Shown here one piece after another: positions 24,842 to 33,989 of a stretch of DNA of 64,000 nucleotides. Both the position numbers and the translations under genes were made by a program. Under the pieces are notes generated by a model, which worked only from the letters and a program-made list of their open reading frames with translations, was not told the DNA's origin and made no database searches. This stretch comes from Epichloe hybrida (lineage: Eukaryota; Ascomycota; Sordariomycetes; Hypocreales; Clavicipitaceae). Position 1 is the first letter of the stretch; the number at the start of each line of letters is the position of its first letter. Location of the stretch: contig JAFEKR010000001.1 in assembly GCA_019022495.1 (NCBI GenBank), positions 4,092,001-4,156,000 of the forward strand. The letters run 5' to 3'.

Positions 24842-25631
24842 TTGGGAACAGGCGCTGTGTCGAGGTGGAGACGCATCTGGCAAAAGGGAACGAACCAAAT
24901 TGCCAACAAGGGGCAAGCGAGGCAAGTTGCAACGTCTAATAGTCGCCCGATGGAAGAGCAACTCGACTTGATTATCAGCGCAATTCGCATCCGAGAGCCA
25001 GTCCCTGTCCATCGAATGAATGTTTGCACATATCTAAATATCCAACGTCATGCTGAAGCCTCCACCGTCAACCTGGGTTGTAGTTCACGACAAATGACGC
25101 CTCGTCACTTCACCGCTCCAAGGACAAGGAGTCAACCCGGTCGCAATCCTTGCTTTCGGAAACTAGGTACGGAGTACGGACTAGTTGTCAGGTTCACCGG
25201 ATTCACCACCCCGTTTTGGCCCGATCGAGCCGCCCATGGGACCGGAGATGACAAGCGGTGGCTCCCCATGTTTTGTTCAATCGTTTATCCAATGTCTAGA
25301 GCATGATTTATCGCAAAGCCAAACGTCCCCTTTCTAGCATATTGGCAGAATCCAACTCATGTCTCATAACATCCACATATGTGAATATGTGCAGGAAGAA
25401 TACCCACTCTACACCCCTTCTCCCTTTGAGGATGTGAGCCACAGAGGTGTGCTTCTCTACATTGTGTACATCGGGATCGTGTGGCAGACCAATATGAAAT
25501 CATGACGGGTATGTACACTCCAACTCCAGTTTGCCCCAGAACCAAATGTCTGTCTACACGGGCCATGAACAACAATCATTCGACGGGAAATTAAAGAAAG
25601 AAAAGAAAAATCACACGTCGTAAGCAAATTG

Positions 25632-26981
25632 CTATGCTCCGTCACGACTACTGCCGTGCGACTCGAATAAACGGCGCGCTTCTAGAACACCAATGATCTC
25701 GCCACCTTCCGTCACTCCGATTACGTCCGTGCTGCAGGGTAGCGTGTCGCCCAGGCTGTTCTGCCGCATGGAGCGGACCACGTCGCCGGCCTGGCGGATG
25801 GGTGTATTGGACGACATGGCCAGCATGTCGCGGGGGGACGCGAAGACGTGAGGGAGCTGTGCGAGGGGCTGGTGTAGTTGCGCGGTGGGAATCTGACGGA
25901 TTCGACTTGGCGAGGCGACCTTATCGTCTTCTTGCGTCCTGACCCAGCCGGAAGCGCTGTCGACTCCTGCGCGGAGCAGTTCTATGCCTTGGCTGGTCCA
26001 GGTGAGGCCCAGCCCCCTTAGATGGGGGATGTCATCTAGGAGGACGCATATGTTTCTCAGGGTCTGCGGCGATGATGTCGTTGCTGCTGCACCAATCGCC
26101 CCGCCAGGGTGGTTTTTCGCAAACGTGGCGGCGATGCTGTGGTGCATTTCCTTGGCTGCCGTGATGGCCAGTGCATCTCCGAGAGCGAGTGCGACGGTGG
26201 TGGACGAGGTTGGTGCCGCGACGCCGAACGAGGCGGTTTCGCTCTCGGGGATGGGCGCGGGCAATAAGATGGTGTTTGGCCGCCGCTTGATCATTTCGCA
26301 TGTGTCGCGGCGGATGTGAGATGTGAGCACAATGGTTGGCAAGGCCTCGTCCAGATGCGGGAGCAGGAGCATGAGCTCTTGCGTCTTGCCGGAATACGTG
26401 ATGAACATGAGTGTGTCGTGGGGGTCGATGATGCCCAAATCGCCGTGCAACGCCTCGGTTGGGTGCAAGAAGACGGCGTGTATACCGAGACTTTGCATCG
26501 TGGCGACGAGCTTCTTGCCGATGTGGCCTGACTTGCCGACCCCGATGATGACCAGTTTCCCACTCGACTGGCCGCGCCGCGCGATGGTCCGCACCGCTTG
26601 GTTGAACCCCTCCCGGGCCACATAGTCTATCTCGTATAGTTTTGAAAGATTGGCCAGCGCCGTTGCTTCCGTGTTCAGGACATGCATTCCTTGCCGGAGT
26701 CGGCTTTCCGTGGCGGCTGACTCTTGGTGGTGGCATGGTGGTTGTGGCGGCGGCGGCGGCGGCGGCGGCGCAACACGCGAGCTGTCCGCATCTTCTTGTT
26801 TAAATGGCGGTTGCTCGAGACTAAAGCAGCCCGTTGGCTCTTGGACCAATGCGCTGTCAGAAGGCGAAACACATGGTGTTGGTGGTGATGGAGGCGGGAG
26901 CGCTGGCCCTTGTCTCGCTCCCAGCACAATCACAGCACTGGTCTGTACGGGATGCCTTTCTGCTTGTCCATTCCGACCCAT
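25632..26981 (-). CDS. SIS-domain sugar-phosphate isomerase, KpsF/GutQ type
   Basis: Single exon, 449 aa, ATG at 26981. The SIS domain (about 120-297) has IIGVGKSGHIGKKL (145-158), HPTEALHGDLG (173-183), TYSGKTQE (195-202) and FAKNHPGGAIG (287-297). This is the signature set of KpsF/GutQ/KdsD arabinose-5-phosphate isomerases, which interconvert ribulose-5-phosphate and arabinose-5-phosphate. The C-terminal 130 residues fall where the bacterial enzymes carry two CBS domains; they are divergent, with a CBS-like ending (VIGVTEGGEIIGVLEARRLF). The first 95 residues are Pro-rich low complexity, partly from a GCC/GGC triplet run at 26745-26769; a later start such as Met99 is possible. Fungi are not known to make Kdo, so the physiological substrate is unclear. 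Confidence 0.85.
   Translation of the reverse strand: MGRNGQAERHPVQTSAVIVLGARQGPALPPPSPPTPCVSPSDSALVQEPTGCFSLEQPPFKQEDADSSRVAPPPPPPPPQPPCHHQESAATESRLRQGMHVLNTEATALANLSKLYEIDYVAREGFNQAVRTIARRGQSSGKLVIIGVGKSGHIGKKLVATMQSLGIHAVFLHPTEALHGDLGIIDPHDTLMFITYSGKTQELMLLLPHLDEALPTIVLTSHIRRDTCEMIKRRPNTILLPAPIPESETASFGVAAPTSSTTVALALGDALAITAAKEMHHSIAATFAKNHPGGAIGAAATTSSPQTLRNICVLLDDIPHLRGLGLTWTSQGIELLRAGVDSASGWVRTQEDDKVASPSRIRQIPTAQLHQPLAQLPHVFASPRDMLAMSSNTPIRQAGDVVRSMRQNSLGDTLPCSTDVIGVTEGGEIIGVLEARRLFESHGSSRDGA
26745..26769. repeat. GGC trinucleotide run coding for poly-Pro in the isomerase
   Basis: Eight GGC-type triplets in a row encode Pro residues on the minus strand, about residues 72-82. Confidence 0.85.
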
Positions 26982-28991
26982 GGCTACTGACCGTGTGTTG
27001 CCGTGTTATTTCACGCACTTGTCGCAAGGGATCGTGACGATCGGCTCAAGGTCAATGTCTCGGAATTGGTTCCCAGAACCCCCTATTCGCCGCGGCACGG
27101 CGGAATATGGGCGTTGGCGACGTGAATAAATTTTCTGGTCGGCACGAGCCGTGATGAATGAAGTGCTACCCTGGATGAAATATGAGAATGATGTGTTGTG
27201 TCCGCTATAAGGATTCCAGGTCTGCAATGATGGGGATAATCTCGACGAGAAAAGTCGTTGATGTGTCTGAAATGCAGATACATGAACAGGGCATCCACGA
27301 CGTTTTGATTAATAAAAAAAAAAGATACAAAACAAGGGCTCGAATGGTTGCCTTGGCCGACTTGCGTGAGATGAACAAACTTGAACTTTTTCCTTCCTTT
27401 TCATCGTATCGGAGAATTTAGTGCCCGTCTTTTAATCCCAGCATGACGCATCATCCATGGCTTAGCAAGGCTTTTCTCACAAGCCAATTAGCAGACAGCG
27501 GGCAAGTCGCAGAGAGAAAAAAAAAAACTACGTGATGCACGTTGAGTAGATCTGGGACCGTAATCGAGGACCGGGGTCTCCCATGTGCGCAATCATCGAT
27601 GGCGTCAGTTGAAAAACGGCACGATAATAAAAATAGTGTGGTGGGTCACGCCATCAGGTTGGATCGGGAATCGGAATCGGATTAGAAAATGCCCGACCGA
27701 GGGGCAACCAACACCAACCACAAAAGCAACTCCACCCCCCCCCTGCGCGTGCGGTAGTCTTTCCCACATCCACAAGCCGTGTTTCTCGCAACGTTGGATA
27801 GCAGCTGTCCCGGCAGCCGTTGTTTCTCCCCTCTCTCTTCTCTCACAGCAGCACCATGACTCGCGGGCGACAAGCTCCGTAACGCTCTCCAAAATAAAGC
27901 CATTGTATGTCTCGAACGTACGACCAATGGAATTGATGCAACAACATGTCTCATCAAGCATGCCGTCGGCGCCGATATCGAGATGGCACTGTTCTGTCTG
28001 TTGTGACCAACTTGCAAGGGAGAAGACGCTTGATGTCCGCGCCTTTCTAGCAGAAAAACTTTGAAACAGTACTCCCTTCCCTACTCATGTCATGTCGTGA
28101 GCATCAAGGCAGAATAACTGGCGACATGCACGGCAAGCGCACATGTCATCAGTCCGAGGCCTCTCAACTGCGGCGATGGACTGCTTCTTTACCAATGTTG
28201 GCACAGATGCGTGTTCTGCCGTCATGTTTCTCACACACACGTCCTGGGGTTAAGGAAACCTCGATACCCATCTGCTCAGGAAATATTCAAGCTATCGATT
28301 GTCCATTCGCCCCCGCCCCCGGTTGCATTTGACAACGGACATGGTGTTTTGACCCAGCTGTTGACTTGAGAGCTGCATTCTTTTCCACGGAAAGGCAGTC
28401 TCGTGAAAGTCCACTAGCACCTAGTGACTGGCGCCAGCCTGTCTCAGTATTGGAAACGAATCGCATTTGAAATGCTAAAGATTGCATGGACCAAGCAGCG
28501 AGACAAGTCGCCCAACTGCGATTGCACGACTGCGGTATGCTCTTTTGAAGACAAGCTGAGACGACGCCGACTAATGTCGCACATTACCATGCACCTTCCT
28601 GTCACGGGACTAGACGTGTCTAGCAAAATGACGCTGATGCTGAGATTTGTCCCAATTTCACTACGGCAAATAGGAGGGTTGAGCAAATGTCGTTGCGTTC
28701 CATGCAGAGGGTTATTGGGCATCACGTAGAAATGCTCACAATGGACTTGCATCACAATGCTAATCCATAACCAACTCACTGAAATTCCAACCGACTCGGC
28801 GGCATATCCGTGTACGAGCGAGTCGTGGGAGCTTTGCCATTGCAGTCCGATCCGATTAGTATAATTTGAGCCATTCCCCTCCCCTTCTTCGTTCTCTTCA
28901 CTCTCATCAGCACCTATCCAGTCATTCACTCATATCCAACTCAACAGCACACACTTCTACTTCCACAACTATCCCAGCTTAATCAGACAAT
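26982..28991. other. Intergenic region upstream of the isomerase and the repeat peptide gene
   Basis: Two divergent genes face away from it, so it carries both promoters. Open frames of up to 161 codons occur on both strands but show no family pattern. A CT/CA-rich leader (about 28870-28990) precedes the next ATG, as is usual for fungal promoters. Confidence 0.5.
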
Positions 28992-29774
28992 ATGAAGGGT
29001 CACGCTGCCGCCGTTCTGCTCATGACTTGCCTGTCTGGCAACATTCTGGCTGCTCCCGTCGCCAATGACCAGGCATCTGCGCCCACGAAGGCCGCCACCA
29101 ACCCCGAAGCACCTCAGTCCATCGACCCTGCGGTACTTGCTTCAATTCTGAAGAGCTTGCCCACAAGCGACCTCGCCAAGCTGTTAGCCTCCGCGTCTGG
29201 ACCACAAGGCGGTCCTGCCGGTGCACCCTCCCCCGCGACTGGCTCTGTCGGCGGAGCCACCTCGGGCCTGACTGGTCCTCTTGATGGCGCCACTGGAGGA
29301 AGCCTCGCCCCCGTTACCGGCGCCGTCGGCGGCCTGACCAAGCGTCAAGGCGGCTTGCCCCTCGACTCGCTCCTCAAGCCCGTCACAGGCCTTCTCGGCG
29401 GCAGCAAGCGCGACGTTACCGGTCTTGACGGCGGCCTGACCAAGCGTCAAGGCGGCTCGCCCCTCGACTCGCTCCTCAAGCCCGTCACAGGCCTTCTCGG
29501 CGGCGGCAAGCGCGACGTTACCGGTCCCGACGGCGACCTGACCAAGCGCCAAGGCGGCGGCTCGCCCCTCGACTCGATCCTCAAGCCCGTCACAGGCCTT
29601 CTCGGCGGCAAGCGCGACGAGGCTGCTCAGCAAGACTCGCCCCTCAGCGCGCTCGACATTGCTGCTCTCAGCAGCTTATTATCAGGAAGCTCAGGCGGCC
29701 TGAGTGGCCTCGATGGAGTCACCCAGGGCCTCCCCCTCGGCAGCACTGTTTCGGGTCTCACGGGTGGCAAGTAA
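28992..29774 (+). CDS. Secreted Kex2-processed repeat peptide precursor
   Basis: Single exon, 260 aa. A signal peptide (about 1-20, ending NILA) is followed by an Ala/Pro/Gly-rich pro-region. Six Lys-Arg pairs at 117-118, 139-140, 151-152, 173-174, 185-186 and 207-208 cut it into three near-identical 20-mers: 119-138 QGGLPLDSLLKPVTGLLGGS, 153-172 and 187-206. These are separated by 10-residue acidic spacers (DVTGLDGGLT type). The unit is 34 aa. Each 20-mer starts with Gln (possible pyroglutamate) and is amphipathic. The layout matches fungal Kex2-processed repeat proteins (KEPs), which include precursors of cyclic peptides and hydrophobic wall peptides. No Tyr occurs in the repeats and no UstYa-like gene lies in the window, so a dikaritin role is unlikely. 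Function unknown. Confidence 0.85.
   Translation: MKGHAAAVLLMTCLSGNILAAPVANDQASAPTKAATNPEAPQSIDPAVLASILKSLPTSDLAKLLASASGPQGGPAGAPSPATGSVGGATSGLTGPLDGATGGSLAPVTGAVGGLTKRQGGLPLDSLLKPVTGLLGGSKRDVTGLDGGLTKRQGGSPLDSLLKPVTGLLGGGKRDVTGPDGDLTKRQGGGSPLDSILKPVTGLLGGKRDEAAQQDSPLSALDIAALSSLLSGSSGGLSGLDGVTQGLPLGSTVSGLTGGK
29332..29640 (+). repeat. Three 102-bp tandem repeats inside the peptide precursor gene
   Basis: DNA units beginning GACCAAGCGTCAAGGCGG and including CTCCTCAAGCCCGTCACAGG recur with few substitutions. DNA identity exceeds what the protein needs, pointing to recent duplication or gene conversion. Confidence 0.88.
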
Positions 29775-29869
29775 ACACCATCATGGCGGCTTAGATACTT
29801 GTTGACCACTCTTTCGTGTACCCCATCAATCATGCTTTGACTATAACACTACGTTTTGTTTTGACTTTT

Positions 29870-29875
29870 AATAAA
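29870..29875 (+). terminator. Candidate polyadenylation signal AATAAA
   Basis: Canonical hexamer 96 bases after the stop of the repeat peptide precursor. Confidence 0.45.
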
Positions 29876-30597
29876 ATGAATCAATTGAGGCTGTTCCAAC
29901 CAGGAAAACACAAACATAAACTAATTCTCATCTTCACCGTCATCATTTCACATGTGACCATGCGTTCCTCATATCACGTGATACAAAACTCCCACTCCAC
30001 ACAGGCCACGGCCGCCAATCCTTGTTTCAATGTTCGCAGCATGCGCCATCCGAGGCATCCGCTTCCCAGGTTCCCACGACAGGAAGTAGCGCTGGCCTCG
30101 ACACACCTGCCTTTATATTGCGGTGCTAAAAAATGTGTTTTTATTGTTTATCAAGCGCAAGAGAGCTTCAGAAAGGTTGCTGTGTCGCAAAAAGTAAACA
30201 AAATAAAATCATGAAAAACACAGTGACGAGGACAATTCATCGCGGTGCATGTGCGGAGCTCCCAGCCCCCCGGCCCAATGGCGACCAACGCCGCTCGGCC
30301 CAGCTGGGTGCGGAAGAAGCCAGTTGCAGCCAGCTGATAAGCTTCGATGACCACCACTAATACCGGATTAACATGCAGCGTCTACGCGAAACAGCCTTTT
30401 CCGACGAGCAACGGATCCTTTGTCTCCTTTCATCTTTCCCACAAGCCCGACGGGCCATGCAGCTTCTGTAGACGACGACTTTCCACTCGCGTCGGGACGT
30501 TTCCAGCGTTTCCACCCTCTTTCCCTGCCCATAATAACAGCTGCGTCTTTGTTGCCAGGTTTTGCTGCATGTGACTCCCCTCCCTCCATCACCGGCC
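29876..30597. other. Intergenic region upstream of the ceramidase
   Basis: About 0.7 kb, no gene recognised. It probably contains the ceramidase promoter; a TTTATATTGCGG TATA-like sequence lies near 30112 but is far from the start codon. Confidence 0.45.
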
Positions 30598-33144
30598 ATG
30601 GCATCCAGCGAATCCACCCCAAGCAAGGCAGCTGCCGGTCGGGGCCCGAGAGCGACCTTCGAGTCGACGGCGCCGCCAGATGGGACAATTGCTGTGCGAC
30701 GCTCAAGGAGCTTTTGCGGTCGGCACCTGCTGGTTTGGCTCGTCGTCATTGGCGCATTCTGTGTTGCATTATATCGGGCATCGGGCCTCGCTTCCACGCC
30801 AGTGCTATCAACGTCATCCGACTACGATTTTCTCCATGGGGGCCCGGATAGGATCGCCAACCCGGGAAACAAATGGGCAGCAGAGAAGATGCCCGAGGGC
30901 GATTGGCCTGAAAACCACTATCTGTTGGGCGTGGGCAAGGCCGACATTACTGGGCCAGTCGTAGAAATCAACATGATGGGCTATGCCGCCTTTGCCCAGA
31001 TTGGACGAGGCCTGCGTCAAAGGCTATACTCACGAGCCTTTATCGTAGGGGATCTCCACAACCCCGAGGATCGCTTCGTATATCTCGTGCTTGACATTCA
31101 GTCCGGCGACACCGCGGTGCGATACGGCATCCTGAGAGGACTGCGAGCCCTGGCTCCGAGGTACTCCATGTACGGCCAGGACAATGTTGCCGTGACCGCC
31201 ACCCACTCACACTCCGGACCAGGGGCATGGCTGAACTATCTGTTGCCTCAGATCCCAAGCAAAGGGTTCGACAAACAGAGCTACCAGGCCATCGTCGAGG
31301 GGTGCGTGTTGTCCATTCGGCGAGCCCACGAAAGCTTGGAACCAGGCCTTTTGAGTGTTGGGAAAACCAAAGTCATGAATGCAAATATCAATCGCAGCTT
31401 GTTCGCCTACCTGGCCAACCCGGAGCCCGAGCGAGCCAGGTACAACATCAGCTCTGAAGATGATGGGTCTGTCGAAAAGGACATGACGTTACTCAAGTTC
31501 CAGCGAGCGTCGGATGGCAAGAACATTGGCGTGCTGACGTGGTTTCCGACGCACGGAACGTCGATGCAAGCCAACAATACTTTGATCACCGGAGACAACA
31601 AGGGACTGGCGGCCGACCTTTTCGAAAAGCAAGTCAAAGGCAGCGAGCTCAGCGCGGACAACTTTGTGGCTGGTTTCTCGCAAGCCAACATGGGCGATGC
31701 GACGCCGAATGTCCTGGGCGCCTGGTGCGAGGATGGAACGGGGCTGCCATGCGATTTCAAAACCAGCGCTTGTAAAGACGGCAAGAGCAATCGATGTCGT
31801 GCCAGGGGGCCCAAGTTTGGGAGGAACGACTACGGAGCTGCCTCTTGCTTGGACAATGCTGAACGGCAGTACCGAGGCGCCATGAAGATTTACGACGCTC
31901 TCAACGGTCAAACGTCAAACATTCGTGGCACGGGTGTCAAGGCGACGCATAAATTTCAGGACATGGCCTTTTACAAGTTTTCCCTGCCAAACGGAACCGA
32001 GGTCCAGACCTGTCCGGCCGCCCTTGGCTACGGTTTTGGCGCGGGAACGTGGGACGAGCCCGGTGCTTTAGACATTGTCCAGCACTACACGAATGCTTCC
32101 AATGCCCATTTCATTTGGAGACTGATCACATGGCTTCTGAAGCCACCGACCAAGGCCCAGGTTGAATGCCAGCAGCCAAAGTCTATTGTGCTAGACGTAG
32201 GCGAGGTAAGCCGGCCGTACGCATGGACACCGAACGTGGTCGACATCCAAACCTTTAGAGTGGGACAGTTGTTCATTATTGTCAGTCCCGGCGAAGCAAC
32301 TACCATGGCGGGACGACGCTGGAAGGAAGCCGTTGCGAAAGAGAGTCTTGGCACCTTTTCGAGCGAGCTGGATGGCGAGGAGCCAGTGGTAGTCCTTGGT
32401 GCACCAAGTAACAGCTACACACATTACATCTCGACGCAGGAAGAATACGGGTACGTCATGAAACTAGGCATTTCCCCCCCCCCTTCCGCCATTCCTTTGT
32501 CTGAATTTATCCATGTATCCATGCATCCATTTAAGTGCGTGCACATTCTGACAAGAAGCAGAATCCAACGATATGAAGGAGCATCTACTTTGTATGGACC
32601 GCACACTCTGGCGGCGTACATCAACCGCACGGTGGCATCAATGACGGCCCTCAAAGCGGGTGGTGGCGCACCTGGACGAAAGCACCGGGAGAAGAACACG
32701 TACCCTCCCGACAACAGCGGCAGGTCCATCAGTTTCATCATTGGCGTCCTGTACGATCGCACACCGCTTTGGAAAGCATTCGGGGACACTGTATCTGATG
32801 TACAGAAGAGTCAATTCGGACGCGGAGAAACAGCATCGGCCACCTTTGTCGGGGCTAATCCCCGAAACAATCTGCGCCTGGAACAGACGTATGCAGCGGT
32901 AGAGTATCGGCCACCGGGCGAGACGAAGTGGCAGCAGGTCAGAGACGACTCGGACTGGGGATTGACGTTCCACTGGCGACGAAGCAGCAAGCTTCTTGGG
33001 ACGAGTGAGGTTGATATCAAGTGGGAGGTCGAAGAGTGGGCTCCGCGAGGAGAATACAGGCTACGATATTATGGGGATTCGAAATCGATACAGGGGCAGT
33101 TGACGGCGATTGAAGGAACGAGTTCTACCTTTAGTGTGGTGTGA
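30598..33144 (+). CDS. Neutral/alkaline ceramidase, type II membrane form
   Basis: Two exons, 30598-32450 and 32562-33144; intron 32451-32561 (GTACGT...GCAG). Splicing restores EEYGIQRYEGASTLYGPHT and gives 811 aa. It should hydrolyse ceramide to sphingoid base and fatty acid. An N-terminal helix (about 43-60, LLVWLVVIGAFCVALY) after a basic stretch suggests a type II anchor in ER, Golgi or plasma membrane. Family blocks: LGVGKADITGPVVEINMMGY (110-129), RQRLYSRAFIVGD (140-152) and TATHSHSGPGAW (200-211, metal-binding His). The nucleophile hexapeptide, GDVSPN in human and bacterial enzymes, reads GDATPN here, so Ser is replaced by Thr. The intron is a multiple of three without a stop, so its retention would insert 37 residues. 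Its neighbour 0.85 kb downstream is a GT31 gene in the same direction. Confidence 0.9.
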   Translation: MASSESTPSKAAAGRGPRATFESTAPPDGTIAVRRSRSFCGRHLLVWLVVIGAFCVALYRASGLASTPVLSTSSDYDFLHGGPDRIANPGNKWAAEKMPEGDWPENHYLLGVGKADITGPVVEINMMGYAAFAQIGRGLRQRLYSRAFIVGDLHNPEDRFVYLVLDIQSGDTAVRYGILRGLRALAPRYSMYGQDNVAVTATHSHSGPGAWLNYLLPQIPSKGFDKQSYQAIVEGCVLSIRRAHESLEPGLLSVGKTKVMNANINRSLFAYLANPEPERARYNISSEDDGSVEKDMTLLKFQRASDGKNIGVLTWFPTHGTSMQANNTLITGDNKGLAADLFEKQVKGSELSADNFVAGFSQANMGDATPNVLGAWCEDGTGLPCDFKTSACKDGKSNRCRARGPKFGRNDYGAASCLDNAERQYRGAMKIYDALNGQTSNIRGTGVKATHKFQDMAFYKFSLPNGTEVQTCPAALGYGFGAGTWDEPGALDIVQHYTNASNAHFIWRLITWLLKPPTKAQVECQQPKSIVLDVGEVSRPYAWTPNVVDIQTFRVGQLFIIVSPGEATTMAGRRWKEAVAKESLGTFSSELDGEEPVVVLGAPSNSYTHYISTQEEYGYVMKLGISPPPSAIPLSEFIHVSMHPFKCVHILTRSRIQRYEGASTLYGPHTLAAYINRTVASMTALKAGGGAPGRKHREKNTYPPDNSGRSISFIIGVLYDRTPLWKAFGDTVSDVQKSQFGRGETASATFVGANPRNNLRLEQTYAAVEYRPPGETKWQQVRDDSDWGLTFHWRRSSKLLGTSEVDIKWEVEEWAPRGEYRLRYYGDSKSIQGQLTAIEGTSSTFSVV

Positions 33145-33989
33145 TGTGATGGCTTTTTTTTCTTTCTTTTGCTTCTTGGTTTACTATTTTGCCATTCTCA
33201 TAGCGCGGACGGAGTTGTCTTATTACACCACGTCGGGCATGTGCCAACGACGGCGTTTGGCGGCAGCCAATAGTGGCGCCGACGCTAGACCAGAACCATC
33301 TGATGATGAATCAGTCCACCCTTTTTTTTTGCCTTTTTGGAGGAGGGGGGAGAGAGAGGGTTTCCGGTCTTGAAACAGTCATCCCGTCCTCGTGTTCGCC
33401 GAGTCCGAGTTCGCGGATCAGAGTCCATGATGATGGATCATGACGATGGATACCTGGATACCGTGGCTCATAAGCCCGGGGCTGTGAGCAAGACAGACCC
33501 CTTCTTGGACTTGATCGTCGGCGCGATCTGCGAAGGGAGGTGGATGCCTTTGCTCATTACATTACGCATACAAAACCCCGTACTTGACTGCAGTTCCTTC
33601 ACACTCTCTGGTGAGGCCTGGTGAGGTCTGGTCAGGTCTGGTCAGGTCTGGTCAGGTCGGGTGAGGCGGTCCTCATCTGCATCGCATGCATTCTCTTTTC
33701 ATTCCAACAAACGCCGCGGACAAGACGCCAAATCGACCGACGCGTTTCTGGGTCCCCATTTTCTGTGCGCGACACAAGATACACCAAGCTAGAGACATCC
33801 GCGTGCGGAATTCCACAATAACCACCAGTTACAGTCACGTGTTCTCATTCTACTTTATTCTTCAATGGTGCTGCCTCGCCCTTTTTCTCACTCGTCCACG
33901 ACACCGGAAAAAATCGACACTGGCACTTGGCTCCTCCCCTATTTGATCCTGCCGTTATTGGCAAACCGCTGTGGCAAACCGCTGGATAG
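33145..33989. other. Intergenic region between ceramidase and GT31 genes
   Basis: No gene recognised. It holds a 10-bp tandem repeat at 33612-33664. Confidence 0.5.
33612..33664 (+). repeat. 10-bp tandem repeat (GTCAGGTCTG), about five units
   Basis: Consecutive units GTGAGGCCTG, GTGAGGTCTG, then GTCAGGTCTG copies. It lies about 330 bases upstream of the GT31 start codon. Confidence 0.85.

Larger units (their letters stand above)
23023..25631. other. Divergent/upstream intergenic region with small tandem repeats
   Basis: No gene recognised in 2.6 kb. It holds GGGCTGAAC repeats (about 23126-23152) upstream of the SPX gene, an ATTTCATGG array (about 23752-23802), CTCCCAAGCTCCCCTTGG repeats (24799-24840), and several TACGGATTACAT motifs (23656-23680, 24247-24262, 24586-24600, 25166-25182). 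Confidence 0.5.

Noticed and set aside
28992..29774. Dikaritin/ustiloxin-type cluster
   Set aside because: The precursor has Kex2 repeats, but the cores lack Tyr and no UstYa, tyrosinase or other tailoring gene is seen within the window.
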